Part shown: positions 53,416 through 62,561 of the stretch, one piece after another
How the letters are laid out: the number at the start of each line of letters is the position of its first letter
Position numbering within the stretch: the stretch's first letter is position 1
Source: Vibrio sp. RE86
Lineage (GTDB): Bacteria; Pseudomonadota; Gammaproteobacteria; Enterobacterales; Vibrionaceae
Reading direction: 5' to 3'
Length of the DNA: 64,000 bases
NCBI RefSeq assembly: GCF_013114545.1
Contig: NZ_VTXI01000018.1
Coordinates: 25,297-89,296 of the forward strand
Notes under the pieces: generated by a model
What the model was told of the DNA's origin: nothing
Seen by the model: only the letters and a program-made list of their open reading frames with translations
Database searches by the model: none
Program-made: the position numbers and the translations under genes

Positions 53416-54239
53416 TTCACAACTGTAAAGTAGATCCACATACCAGAGATATCGACGATCGAGGCCAATACAGGGCTCACTAGCACTGCTGGATCAAGCT
53501 TGAAAGCTCTCGCCAAAATAGGCAGTAAACCACCCAACGTGGTCGACATCGTGACCTGAATAAATAAGGCGACTGCAATTGCAAGTGCGATGGTATTCAG
53601 GTCAAAGCCTCCTGCAGCGCTACTGTCACTGAATAGTAAGATACGCCCCACGATCACCAGAGAAATCGCAAGAGCGAGACAAAGCGCAACACGACTCTCT
53701 TTCCAAAACACCGCTAACCACTGGCGCTTTTTCAGCTCACCTGTCGCTAACGCCCTTATCACCAGTGTCGCCGCTTGTGTCCCTGTGTTACCTCCAGCTG
53801 CAGCGATAACAGGCATATAGATCGCCAGCAGAACAAGCTGACTCAAGGTATCTTCATACTGAGCGATAATCAGTCCAGACACTATCCCAAGTAGAGCGAG
53901 TGCAATAATCCAACCGATGCGTTGTTTAACATGCTCTAAAACAGACGTATCAAGATAACTGCTCGGCGTTTCTACCTCAGAATGGATAAAACCAAGCTGA
54001 TGCGCAAAATGGCGAGCACGTTTGTCATATCCATCATTCTCTAATAACGAAATAAGCTGTTGCACATAACCGACGGAGCAATGGTGCAAAATAGCCACTG
54101 CCTCTTCAACGGGCATAACCGTTAAGAGGTGTACTTGTTGTTGCTGGTCATAACGCAAAAACGCATTGCGCGCGGCACCAATCTCTTCTTGTGAAAAGTG
54201 TGGTGCATTTTCAATAAAAGTATTGTTCATTACCGTCAT
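53394..54239 (-). CDS. MgtE-like divalent cation transporter lacking CBS domains
   Basis: A 281-residue protein. The first about 90 residues resemble part of the MgtE N-domain (HLLTVMPVEEAVAILHHCS). Residues from about 115 onward form the five-helix MgtE channel domain, with the family motif AIYMPVIAAAGGNTGTQAA and VSPVLASIVDISGMWIYF. The tandem CBS domains that gate classical MgtE of about 450 residues are absent. The ATG at 54239 is supported by GGGAG seven nt upstream; an ATG at 54230 is an alternative. Mg2+ transport is inferred. A long structured leader with a 14-codon ORF precedes it. Confidence 0.85.
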   Translation of the reverse strand: MTVMNNTFIENAPHFSQEEIGAARNAFLRYDQQQQVHLLTVMPVEEAVAILHHCSVGYVQQLISLLENDGYDKRARHFAHQLGFIHSEVETPSSYLDTSVLEHVKQRIGWIIALALLGIVSGLIIAQYEDTLSQLVLLAIYMPVIAAAGGNTGTQAATLVIRALATGELKKRQWLAVFWKESRVALCLALAISLVIVGRILLFSDSSAAGGFDLNTIALAIAVALFIQVTMSTTLGGLLPILARAFKLDPAVLVSPVLASIVDISGMWIYFTVVNYFLGIA

Positions 54240-54610
54240 GGCGAATCTCCCGATTGGCAATAGGTAACGACCATCAAATACCGCATAGGCAAAATGTAAC
54301 TGAGCAGAATCACATCCGCGCGATCTGCCTAAAGGGGCACTATAGCGAGCAGTATTTAGGTTCTAGTTTTCATGGAGAAAAATGAGAGGAATCGAAGAAA
54401 AGAAGATTGCTCTACCACAAAGGCAGAGACATGAAGTGACAATACCGTTGTGGACTATTTTTCTCCCTTGATACTAGGAGGATGGTCGATATTGTTCATA
54501 AAAGTCTCCGAAAAAACTGTCGTACTGACAGCGCGGGGATAATAACAAAATTGGCGAGAAAAAACCGTCAATTTAAGGTCAAGATCTGCGATATTTGACC
54601 CAGTTATGGT
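54240..54610 (-). promoter_or_regulatory. Long structured leader region of the MgtE-like gene
   Basis: About 260 nt between a small ORF and the gene can fold into successive hairpins. Visible pairs are CCACAA/TTGTGG, CCTAAA/TTTAGG and GCAGATC/GA-T-TCTGC, read on the minus strand. I could not match it to the M-box riboswitch consensus. It is a candidate cation- or translation-responsive leader. Confidence 0.4.
54455..54499 (-). CDS. Candidate 14-residue leader peptide upstream of MgtE-like gene
   Basis: The ATG at 54499, with GGAG about six nt upstream, opens MNNIDHPPSIKGEK followed by TAG. It lies 215 nt upstream of the MgtE-like gene on the same strand and precedes the hairpin-forming leader. 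The PP pair resembles ribosome-stalling proline stretches in mgtL-type leaders. Translation is inferred from the ribosome site only. Confidence 0.4.
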   Translation of the reverse strand: MNNIDHPPSIKGEK

Positions 54611-54613
54611 TTC

Positions 54614-54781
54614 TTATACCAATCTGGATAAATAGGTGATCAGATAATTGCGCAGAAAAAATCGTTTAGAGCAAGGCATAGATTGCAGCTAGCTAGTTGA
54701 CCTACCTACAAAATCTATAACGAAGCTATGAACGATTTTAGCCAGCAAGAATGACCAAATATTTATTTAGGTTGGTATTAA
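54614..54781. mobile_element. MITE-like inverted-repeat element, about 168 bp
   Basis: Imperfect terminal inverted repeats of about 20 bp (left TTATACCAATCTGGATAAAT; right, reversed, TTAATACCAACCTAAATAAA) enclose further nested inverted arms AAAATCGTT/AACGATTTT and ATAGATT/AATCTAT. No coding capacity. This fits a non-autonomous repeat like those scattered through Vibrio intergenic regions. It lies between the tyrS terminator and the MgtE-like leader. Confidence 0.65.
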
Positions 54782-54785
54782 ATAT

Positions 54786-54810
54786 AAAAAAAGCGCCTAA
54801 AAAGGCGCTT
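54786..54810 (-). terminator. Rho-independent terminator of tyrS
   Basis: An AAGCGCC/GGCGCTT stem with a TAAAAA loop and a T-rich tail on the minus strand. Confidence 0.87.
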
Positions 54811-54844
54811 CTAATCACAGAATATTTTATTCTTTTCGTATCAA

Positions 54845-56032
54845 TTATTTGATAGTGATACGTGCAAATTTACGCTTACCAACTTGGAATACGTAAGTAC
54901 CCGCTTCTGGTGCGAATTTAGAATCAGCGACTTTCTCACCATCAATTTTAGCTGCGCCTTGTTTAACCATGCGCATTGCCTCTGACGTTGAAGCACAAAG
55001 GCCTGCTTCTTTAAGAATATTGCTTACTGGTAGATCTGCATCAAAATCAAATTCTGGCATTTCGTCAGGGATTTGGTTCTTAGCAAAACGGTTAACGAAC
55101 TCTTGTTCCGCTGCATCTGCATCCGCTTCGCTGTGGAAACGCGCAATGATCTCTTTCGCTAACGCCACTTTCACGTCGCGAGGGTTCTTGCCTGCTTCAA
55201 CGCCAGCTTTCAGCTCTGCGATCTCTTCAAGAGGACGGAAAGATAGCAGTTCATAGTAGCTCCACATCAACTCATCAGAGATAGACATGATCTTACCAAA
55301 CATTTCACTTGGCGCTTCGCTTACACCGATGTAGTTGTGCGCAGACTTAGACATCTTCTTCTCGCCATCAAGGCCAACTAGAAGAGGCATAGTTAGAACA
55401 ACCTGTGGCTTCTGACCATGTGCCTTTTGCAATTCACGACCCATTAGTAGGTTGAACTTCTGGTCTGTACCGCCAAGCTCTACGTCCGTTTCCATTGCTA
55501 CTGAGTCATAACCTTGTAGGAGTGGATACATAAACTCATGGATAGCAATTGGCTGGCCGCCAGTGTAACGCTTTTTAAAGTCATCACGCTCTAGCATACG
55601 AGCAACAGTCTGGTTCGCAGCTAGGCGGATCATACCTTCAGCGCCTAGTTCAGATAGCCACTCAGAGTTAAATTGGATCTTAGTCTTTGCTGGATCAAGA
55701 ATCTTAAACACCTGCTCTTTATACGTTTCTGCATTACGCAGTACGTCTTCACGAGTCAAAGGTGGACGAGTTGTGTTCTTACCAGTTGGGTCACCAACCA
55801 TGCCAGTGAAGTCACCGATTAGGAAAGTCACGTCATGGCCTAGTTCTTGGAACGCACGTAGTTTGTTCAAGATAACCGTATGACCAAGGTGAATATCCGG
55901 TGCTGTTGGATCGGCACCTAATTTGATGCGAAGAGGACGACCCTCTTTCAATTTAGCAATCAGTTCTTCTTCTGGAATTAATTCGTCAACACCGCGCTTA
56001 ATCTCGGCTAGTGCAGCTTCAATGCTCGCCAT
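54845..56032 (-). CDS. tyrS: Tyrosyl-tRNA synthetase
   Basis: A 395-residue class I synthetase that charges tRNA-Tyr. The HIGH-type motif is PDIHLGHTVIL near residue 45, KMSKS is present as KKMSKSAHNYIG, and a C-terminal S4-like RNA-binding domain (AMRMVKQGAAKIDGEKV) ends the protein. Length and the LGH/AHNYIGV segments fit the TyrZ-type clade rather than the 424-residue E. coli TyrS. Divergent from the M23 peptidase gene. Confidence 0.97.
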   Translation of the reverse strand: MASIEAALAEIKRGVDELIPEEELIAKLKEGRPLRIKLGADPTAPDIHLGHTVILNKLRAFQELGHDVTFLIGDFTGMVGDPTGKNTTRPPLTREDVLRNAETYKEQVFKILDPAKTKIQFNSEWLSELGAEGMIRLAANQTVARMLERDDFKKRYTGGQPIAIHEFMYPLLQGYDSVAMETDVELGGTDQKFNLLMGRELQKAHGQKPQVVLTMPLLVGLDGEKKMSKSAHNYIGVSEAPSEMFGKIMSISDELMWSYYELLSFRPLEEIAELKAGVEAGKNPRDVKVALAKEIIARFHSEADADAAEQEFVNRFAKNQIPDEMPEFDFDADLPVSNILKEAGLCASTSEAMRMVKQGAAKIDGEKVADSKFAPEAGTYVFQVGKRKFARITIK

Positions 56033-56161
56033 TCTTGTTCACTCCCACAGATTTGGCAAAAATTTGTTAGTTTGCCATCTTACTTGAATAGCGATGCTTT
56101 TTGAAACCAGTTAGACTAAACAGCTTAGCTTTTTTACTGAATTTTTTAGAACGGACATAAG

Positions 56162-57448
56162 ATGTTGTCTCTTTTCGCTCGACTTCCATGGATGCACCGA
56201 GCTCTTATCGTTTTTTTTAGCGCATTTATCGTCATCGCGCTGTTTCTTCCTGCACCAAAAGATCTTCGTCCAGAGGAGAGCAACTATCAGGTAGGTCAGT
56301 CTTACCCATTCCCAATTGATATTGAAGCTTTAACTGAGCAAACCCCGATACCAAGCATGGCTGTACTACGCTGGGAAAAACACACCATAGGCTCAGGTGA
56401 CAGCATGGCTCTGCTATTCCAACGTGCAGGGCTCTCTTCACGCTTACTCTATGAATTAACGTCCACCAGCAAAGAGATTTCACGCCAATTGACTCGCGTC
56501 AGACCAGGGGATTCGTTTCAACTAGGTTTTGATACTGATAACCAGCTCATTCAAATCAAACGTCAGATTAGCCCTTATGAATCCTTTTTGGTAACGAAGT
56601 CAGATAAAGGCTACACCTCTTCGATTGATAAGAAAGAAGTTCATTACCAATATAACTATGCTGAAGCAGATATTACCTCTAACTTCTGGAACGCAGGTAT
56701 AACAGCAGGGATTACCGCTAACCAAATTATGGAGATCGCGGGGATTTTTGGTTGGGATATCGACTTTGCTTTAGATATTCGTAGCGGCGATAGTTTTAAA
56801 ATCCTCTACCAAGAAAAAGTCGTCGAAGGGGAAGTTGTCGGACGCGGAAAAATCATCGCTGCGATTTTCTCCAACCAAGGCGATACCTTTAAAGCGATTT
56901 TGGATGATAAGACTGGCAATTACTATGACGAGAATGGCCGAGCTATGAAGAAGGCTTTCTTACGCTCACCTCTTGATTTCCGTCGTGTCTCTTCTAACTT
57001 CAACCCAACGAGACGCCACCCAGTGACGGGTAAAGTTCGTGCGCACCGAGGCACTGACTATGCCGCCCCTGTCGGTACACCAATATGGGCAGCAGGTGAC
57101 GGTATTGTGCAAAAGTCGAGTTACAACCAATTTAACGGTAACTACGTCTTCATCAAGCATAGCAATACATACATCACTAAATACCTGCACTTAACCAAAC
57201 GCACCGTTAAAACCGGTCAACGTGTTAAACAAGGGCAGACTATTGGTACTTTAGGTGGTACCGGCCGCGTAACAGGCCCTCACCTCCACTATGAATTCTT
57301 AGTTAACGGGGTACATAAGAACCCAAGAACAGTGAAGCTACCTCAATCTAAATCACTGACTGGTAAAGCAAAGACTACCTTTATCGCCAATGCAAAGTTG
57401 AGGTTAGAGAAGCTGGATCGCTACGGTAAATTACTCGCGACTCCTTAA
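56162..57448 (+). CDS. shyC: M23-family cell-wall endopeptidase (ShyC type)
   Basis: A 428-residue periplasmic enzyme anchored by an N-terminal helix (residues 14-31). It cuts DD-cross-links to allow cell-wall expansion. An OapA/LysM-like domain (about 65-130, GSGDSMALLFQRAGLSS) precedes a CsgA-like middle region and the LytM domain. The zinc ligands are visible in HRGTDYAAP and in GPHLHYEF. The position next to tyrS matches V. cholerae VC0630 (ShyC), one of three Shy enzymes there. The exact paralogue assignment rests on synteny. Confidence 0.9.
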   Translation: MLSLFARLPWMHRALIVFFSAFIVIALFLPAPKDLRPEESNYQVGQSYPFPIDIEALTEQTPIPSMAVLRWEKHTIGSGDSMALLFQRAGLSSRLLYELTSTSKEISRQLTRVRPGDSFQLGFDTDNQLIQIKRQISPYESFLVTKSDKGYTSSIDKKEVHYQYNYAEADITSNFWNAGITAGITANQIMEIAGIFGWDIDFALDIRSGDSFKILYQEKVVEGEVVGRGKIIAAIFSNQGDTFKAILDDKTGNYYDENGRAMKKAFLRSPLDFRRVSSNFNPTRRHPVTGKVRAHRGTDYAAPVGTPIWAAGDGIVQKSSYNQFNGNYVFIKHSNTYITKYLHLTKRTVKTGQRVKQGQTIGTLGGTGRVTGPHLHYEFLVNGVHKNPRTVKLPQSKSLTGKAKTTFIANAKLRLEKLDRYGKLLATP

Positions 57449-57453
57449 CCTAT

Positions 57454-57483
57454 AAAAAGACCCGCACTATCGCGGGTCTTTTT
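57454..57483. terminator. Bidirectional rho-independent terminator
   Basis: An AAAAGACCCGC/GCGGGTCTTTT stem between shyC and the convergent RND pump gene. Confidence 0.88.
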
Positions 57484-57496
57484 AATTGATACGAAA

Positions 57497-60400
57497 CTAC
57501 TCTGCCTCTATCACGGTATTCGCTTGCTCTTCTACTTTCTGCACTCGCCCTAACATCAGCAGACACGGTGTTAGCACCAGTGTCAGCACCGTTGCAAACG
57601 CAAGCCCTCCAGCCACTGCTGTTGCCAGTTGTGACCACCACTGAGTACTTGGCGCACCAAACTCAATCTTCTGGTTAATCAAATCGATATTCATCTCAAG
57701 CACCATAGGCAGAAGACCTAAAATCGTCGTGACCGTTGTTAGCATCACTGGGCGAAGACGCTGAACCCCCGTTCTTAAAATAGCCTCGCGTTTATCTAAA
57801 CCTCGCTTAAGCAGCTGGTTATAGGTATCAATCAGCACAATATTGTTGTTTACCACGATACCCGCTAACGCTATTACCCCAATACCTGACATGATAATGC
57901 CGAACGGCTTTTGGAAAATAAGCAGACCAACAAACACACCGACAGTAGAGAACAGCACCGCACTTAAGATCAAAAATGCTTGGTAGAAGCTATTGAACTG
58001 GGTGATCAGGATCAGTGCCATCACCACCAACGCAACTAAGAATGCGTTCTGCAAGAAGGCAGATGAGTTCTCTTGTTCCTCGTTTTGACCACGGATCTTA
58101 AATTCAACGCTCGACGGCAAACCAAGTTGAGCTACCGCTTTGGTAATTTTCGGTAGTTCAAGCGCTAGGTTATAGCCCTCTTTCATATCCGCCATAATGT
58201 TAATCACTCGGTGGCCATCAATGCGTCGAATCGTGTCTTGCTTATGTTCAGGCACAATATTGGCAAAGTTGGTGATAGGGACAAGACCTGCAGGCGTCTT
58301 CACTCGCAGCTGATCAAATCGGCCAATATCACGCTTATCTTGTGGGTAACGAACCAGAATATCGACTTCTTCAGTGGCATCGTCCGGTAGATAATCGCCA
58401 ATCTTGAGGCCATTAGTCACGAACTGGACAGTATTACCGACCAAGGTTGCGTCTGCAGCAAAACGAGAGGCATCATCACGGCGGATATCTATCTGCCAGT
58501 CTATCCCCTCCTTGCTCGACGTATCACTGATGTTAGTAAAGGCGTCGTAACTGTCAGCCCATTGTCTAACCAGTTTCGCGGCACTGTCTAACTCGTCAGG
58601 AATACGAGCTGACATCTCAATCACCAAATCATTCTCAACCGGTGGCCCTGCATCAGGGAATTTGTACTCAATTTCTACCCCTGCGTAGTCATCCGTTTGC
58701 TGTTTGAGCTCTTCAATAATCTCTTTTACTTTGCGACGGTATTGCCAATCCACGGGTGTAATTTGAATCTGACCAATTTCATCATCACCACCGGTTCTGG
58801 TGTAGACACTTTCAAACTCATCATGACCAATCATCACCGATTCAATGTCGCGCATGATGACGTCTTTTTCATCCAGAGATAAGTCACCATAAGAGCGCAC
58901 TTTCACCGTAAAGAATGGAGGATCGACTTCTGGGAAGAACTCAGCTCCTAGCCCCGCTTTGGCGTAAGTAAAGCCAACACCAACCGCAAGCAAGATTGCA
59001 CTTAATAGGATTTTGAGTGGGTGCTTTAACGCAATATCTAAAGTGTGGAAATAGAGCTTGGTTAACCCCGTCGCTTTCGAAAAATCCCCTTCATGTAACG
59101 CGACCATTTTTTCACGCTGAGAGCGAGTCACATGCTGAGGGCGGCCAATCAAACTACCCAGAACCGGCACTAACAACAACGCCATTGCAAGAGAAGCACT
59201 CAAGGTCGCAATCAAGGTTAAAGGCAGATACTTCATAAATTCGCCAGTGACATCCGGCCAAAACAGCAGCGGCGCAAATGCAGCCAGCGTGGTTGCAGTC
59301 GAAGCAGTGATCGGCCAAGCCATTCGTTTGGCCGCATCTCGATACGCTTCTCGGCGAGGTGTGCCCTCTTGCATCCTACGGTCAGCGAATTCGGTCACCA
59401 CAATGGCACCATCCACCAGCATGCCAACGGCCATAATTAAGGAGAACAAAACGACGATATTGACCGTCAAGCCAAACACGGAAAGCACCAATAGACCCGT
59501 TAAAAACGATCCAGGTATTGAAACACCAACCAAAAATGCCGTGCGTACACCCAAAATAGCAATGATAACGATGACAACCAAAATGATTGCCGACAAGATG
59601 TTGTTTTGCAGATCGTTAAGCATCACTTTGACATCTTTCGATTGATCCCAAGTGTACTTAACCAACAAGTTATTTGGCCATTCAGGGCGCTTTTGAGCTT
59701 CAACCAACACCGCTTTAATCAGCTCAACTGTCTCTATAATGTTTTCGCCAGCTCGCTTTTTCACATCTAGGACTACTGCTGACTTGCCATCAAGGCGAGC
59801 ATAACTTTCAGGATCTCGAAATGCGCGCCGAACCGTCGCAACATCGCCAAAGGTAATAACCTGTTTACCATCGACCTTAACAGGCAAATCCAACACATCT
59901 TTCAATGAATCAAAAACAGACGGGACTTTTACTGAAAATCGCCCATAGCCTGTATCAACAAAACCAGCTGCAACTACTCGGTTATTGAGCGCAATGAGGT
60001 TGTAGATATCACCTTGATCGAGCCCATAACTCTCCATGAGTAGTGGATCGACAATGATCTCAACAATATCTTCGCGATCACCAGCAATGTCGACCTCAAG
60101 AATCTGACGATAACCCTCAAGCTTATCTCTCAACTGCCTTGCGATTTGAACTATCGTGCGTTCAGGTACAGTACCGTAGAGGACCACAGACAACGCCGGC
60201 TCTTCTGATGCCAAAGTCACTTCATTGACCGTTGGTTCATCACTGTCACTTGGCAGTTTCGGCTTAGCCAGATCAACCGCCTCACGCACATCGGCCATCG
60301 CTTTGTTGAGATCAACGCCTACGCTAAACTCCAACATCACCGAAGCATGCCCCTCAGAAGCGGTCGAAGTCATCTCTTTCACCCCCTCAATCGCTCGCAA

Positions 60401-60613
60401 CTCTTGTTCTATCGGCCTGACAAGCAATCGCTCAGCATCAGATGGAGAGATACCTTGGTGACCTACCGATACGTAGATAATTGGGATGGTAATATCTGGG
60501 CTAGACTCTTTCGGGATGGATATATAGGTCCCGACACCAGCAAGCAGAATAAAAATCAGCAGAACCATCATGGTCCGAGTACGAGACAGCGCCGCATCAA
60601 TCAGTGCAAACAT
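57497..60613 (-). CDS. RND-family efflux permease (AcrB/AcrD/AcrF type)
   Basis: A 1038-residue inner-membrane RND transporter with 12 transmembrane segments and two large periplasmic loops. It would export drugs or other amphiphiles with proton antiport. The TM4 proton-relay pair, DD in AcrB (407/408), reads D401-G402 here (GMLVDGAIVVTEF). The TM10 segment reads GIVVNNNIVLID, with Asn where AcrB has Lys940. These are seen in other RND subgroups and do not imply inactivity. It starts 12 nt after the adaptor gene. No outer-membrane channel gene is linked, so TolC presumably serves. Confidence 0.93.
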   Translation of the reverse strand: MFALIDAALSRTRTMMVLLIFILLAGVGTYISIPKESSPDITIPIIYVSVGHQGISPSDAERLLVRPIEQELRAIEGVKEMTSTASEGHASVMLEFSVGVDLNKAMADVREAVDLAKPKLPSDSDEPTVNEVTLASEEPALSVVLYGTVPERTIVQIARQLRDKLEGYRQILEVDIAGDREDIVEIIVDPLLMESYGLDQGDIYNLIALNNRVVAAGFVDTGYGRFSVKVPSVFDSLKDVLDLPVKVDGKQVITFGDVATVRRAFRDPESYARLDGKSAVVLDVKKRAGENIIETVELIKAVLVEAQKRPEWPNNLLVKYTWDQSKDVKVMLNDLQNNILSAIILVVIVIIAILGVRTAFLVGVSIPGSFLTGLLVLSVFGLTVNIVVLFSLIMAVGMLVDGAIVVTEFADRRMQEGTPRREAYRDAAKRMAWPITASTATTLAAFAPLLFWPDVTGEFMKYLPLTLIATLSASLAMALLLVPVLGSLIGRPQHVTRSQREKMVALHEGDFSKATGLTKLYFHTLDIALKHPLKILLSAILLAVGVGFTYAKAGLGAEFFPEVDPPFFTVKVRSYGDLSLDEKDVIMRDIESVMIGHDEFESVYTRTGGDDEIGQIQITPVDWQYRRKVKEIIEELKQQTDDYAGVEIEYKFPDAGPPVENDLVIEMSARIPDELDSAAKLVRQWADSYDAFTNISDTSSKEGIDWQIDIRRDDASRFAADATLVGNTVQFVTNGLKIGDYLPDDATEEVDILVRYPQDKRDIGRFDQLRVKTPAGLVPITNFANIVPEHKQDTIRRIDGHRVINIMADMKEGYNLALELPKITKAVAQLGLPSSVEFKIRGQNEEQENSSAFLQNAFLVALVVMALILITQFNSFYQAFLILSAVLFSTVGVFVGLLIFQKPFGIIMSGIGVIALAGIVVNNNIVLIDTYNQLLKRGLDKREAILRTGVQRLRPVMLTTVTTILGLLPMVLEMNIDLINQKIEFGAPSTQWWSQLATAVAGGLAFATVLTLVLTPCLLMLGRVQKVEEQANTVIEAE

Positions 60614-60625
60614 TGGTTCAGCCCC

Positions 60626-61708
60626 CTACTTTTGCTGCTCAACCGCGATCACTTGATCGCCATTGCGCACAAAACCTTGACCAGTCGTAACGATCTTGAC
60701 GCTACTCCCTAATCCCGTTAGCCAAACTCCGTCTTGCTCTGCTTTCACCAACTGAATTGGCACAAACTCAATTGTTTCACCGACTAATGTTTTCACACCT
60801 AAATTCCCCGCCTCATCAAGTGCAAGCATGGCTGGCGTTACTTTGATCGCTTGTTGATCCTGCAAGTTCAGAGTGACTTCCGCGCTAATCCCTGCTGGCG
60901 TTTTTTGCTCAGGGTTAGGCAGTTCAATCTCTATTGGGAAAGTATTGGTTGAGGAGGAGGAAACGCGAGAAATGTAGCGCACTTTACCTGTCGCTTCTTG
61001 GCCGTTAATAAAGCGCACGCTCGCCTCTTGATTGAGCACAAGATCTTGAATATGACGCTCACTGACATCCGCTTCAATAATGATGTTTTGTAGATCCAGC
61101 AAACTCGCCACAGGGTCGCCCACACCGACGAAATCCCCCTTTTCGATAAAGAGATGATCAACTATGCCAGTAAACGGAGCCGTCACCACGGTATTTCGAA
61201 GCGCAATCTTGGCATTGCTCACCATGGCTTTTGCTTCAACAAGACCAGCTTGTGCATTGGTATAAGCCACTTCACCTTGAAGCCCTTTACTCTTCAAAGA
61301 CTGTGCGGCTTTAAACTCTTTCTGTTTTACTTTCAGCATTGCTTCAGCGCGTTGTAGCTGAATCTCTAAATCGCCTTTGTCGATATAAGCAATGGCTTGC
61401 CCCTGTTTGACACTGTCGCCTTTGCGTACCTTAAGCTGAATAATTTTCCCCGCGATTTCAGCACCAAGTTTGGCCTGTTTATCTGGTGCAGTGCGACCGT
61501 AAAGGTCAATCGACTTATGTGTCGGCTGAGCAGTAAAGGTGGTGTAAGCCACTTTGGCTAAAGGAATCGCTTCCGTTTTGTTTTGGGCAGGGGCCTCTTC
61601 TGCATTGAGCATTCCCATGCCTAGCCACCAAGTCAGGATTACGACCAGAATAAGAGAAACCAAATAGGGGCGAACTGCGAAGAATCGCAGTGGAGAGAAA
61701 CTAGCCAT
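60626..61708 (-). CDS. RND efflux periplasmic adaptor (membrane fusion protein)
   Basis: A 360-residue adaptor with an N-terminal membrane helix at about 15-33. The biotinyl-lipoyl half-motif GAEIAGKIIQLKVRKGDSVK is near residue 82, followed by a short alpha-hairpin (about 110-160), a second lipoyl half (TVVTAPFTGIVDHLFIEKGD) and a beta-barrel domain. It is cotranscribed with the RND permease and would couple it to an outer-membrane channel. Confidence 0.92.
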   Translation of the reverse strand: MASFSPLRFFAVRPYLVSLILVVILTWWLGMGMLNAEEAPAQNKTEAIPLAKVAYTTFTAQPTHKSIDLYGRTAPDKQAKLGAEIAGKIIQLKVRKGDSVKQGQAIAYIDKGDLEIQLQRAEAMLKVKQKEFKAAQSLKSKGLQGEVAYTNAQAGLVEAKAMVSNAKIALRNTVVTAPFTGIVDHLFIEKGDFVGVGDPVASLLDLQNIIIEADVSERHIQDLVLNQEASVRFINGQEATGKVRYISRVSSSSTNTFPIEIELPNPEQKTPAGISAEVTLNLQDQQAIKVTPAMLALDEAGNLGVKTLVGETIEFVPIQLVKAEQDGVWLTGLGSSVKIVTTGQGFVRNGDQVIAVEQQK

Positions 61709-61916
61709 AACTGTCCTTAGTGTTGCTGCGCGTTATCGATTACGAGTTAGATATCGCTAAGCAATCATCCGTTGTATTTATTGCGACAAAAAGTTAAATC
61801 ACTGTCACATATCAGAATATAAATTAACCAACCAAAAATAAAATACAGTTGGACAGTAATCTAGGTTAGGTCTCAATTTCTGGAATTAAGCAGAGTTCAA
61901 GGAAAAATGGACAGGT

Positions 61917-61946
61917 AAAAGAAAGGCTGCGAGAAAGCAGCCTTAG
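61917..61946 (-). terminator. Rho-independent terminator of erpA
   Basis: An AAGGCTGC/GCAGCCTT stem with a GAGAAA loop and a T-rich tail on the minus strand. Confidence 0.87.
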
Positions 61947-61966
61947 AAAGTCATAATTAACAGTGA

Positions 61967-62308
61967 TTAAACACTGAATGATGCACCACAACCACAAGTT
62001 GTTGTTGCATTCGGGTTATTTACGAAGAAACGTGAGCCTTCTAGGCCTTCCGTGTAATCAACCTGACCACCGACAAGGTATTGCAGACTCATTGGGTCTA
62101 CGACTAGCGTCACGCCGCTGTTGACGATAGTGGTATCACCTTCGTTTACGTTCTCATCAAAAGTAAAGCCGTATTGAAAACCACTACAGCCACCACCTGT
62201 GATATACACACGCAGTTTTAGCTCTGGGTTCTCTTCTTCAGCAATCAAAGCGCCTACTCGATTAGCGGCTGCATCTGAAAATGTTAGTGGGATATTTGCG
62301 TCGCTCAC
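61967..62308 (-). CDS. erpA: Iron-sulfur cluster insertion protein ErpA
   Basis: A 113-residue A-type carrier that delivers Fe-S clusters to apoproteins such as IspG and IspH; ispH is also in this window. The three cluster cysteines are in GGGCSGFQYGF and the C-terminal TTTCGCGASFSV. The start is GTG at 62308 with AGAGG upstream. Divergent from hemL. Confidence 0.97.
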   Translation of the reverse strand: MSDANIPLTFSDAAANRVGALIAEEENPELKLRVYITGGGCSGFQYGFTFDENVNEGDTTIVNSGVTLVVDPMSLQYLVGGQVDYTEGLEGSRFFVNNPNATTTCGCGASFSV

Positions 62309-62561
62309 GGATGACCTCTCTCAGTCGTCTACTTCCAGACCGCGTTAACCATCTGGAGTTTTATCTTCTAATATTAGGTCGATTATCTAATACCTGAGTG
62401 AAGCGTTCAAGTATTCGCCACTTTTGAAGCCAATTTTTACGCATTTTCTCTTCTATTTGATGTCAAAGTACTCAGAATGTGGGTCAAAGCGTTTTATTGA
62501 AACGAGTTGGGCAGGTACAATGCGAGCCAAATTGGTCCGAGCAATCAAAAGAGGATATCCC

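Noticed and set aside
54240..54610. M-box magnesium riboswitch upstream of the MgtE-like gene
   Set aside because: I could not find the conserved M-box core segments in the leader on the coding strand.
59247..59645. 132-codon open frame antisense to the RND permease
   Set aside because: Thr/Ser-rich translation typical of an opposite-strand shadow over transmembrane codons.
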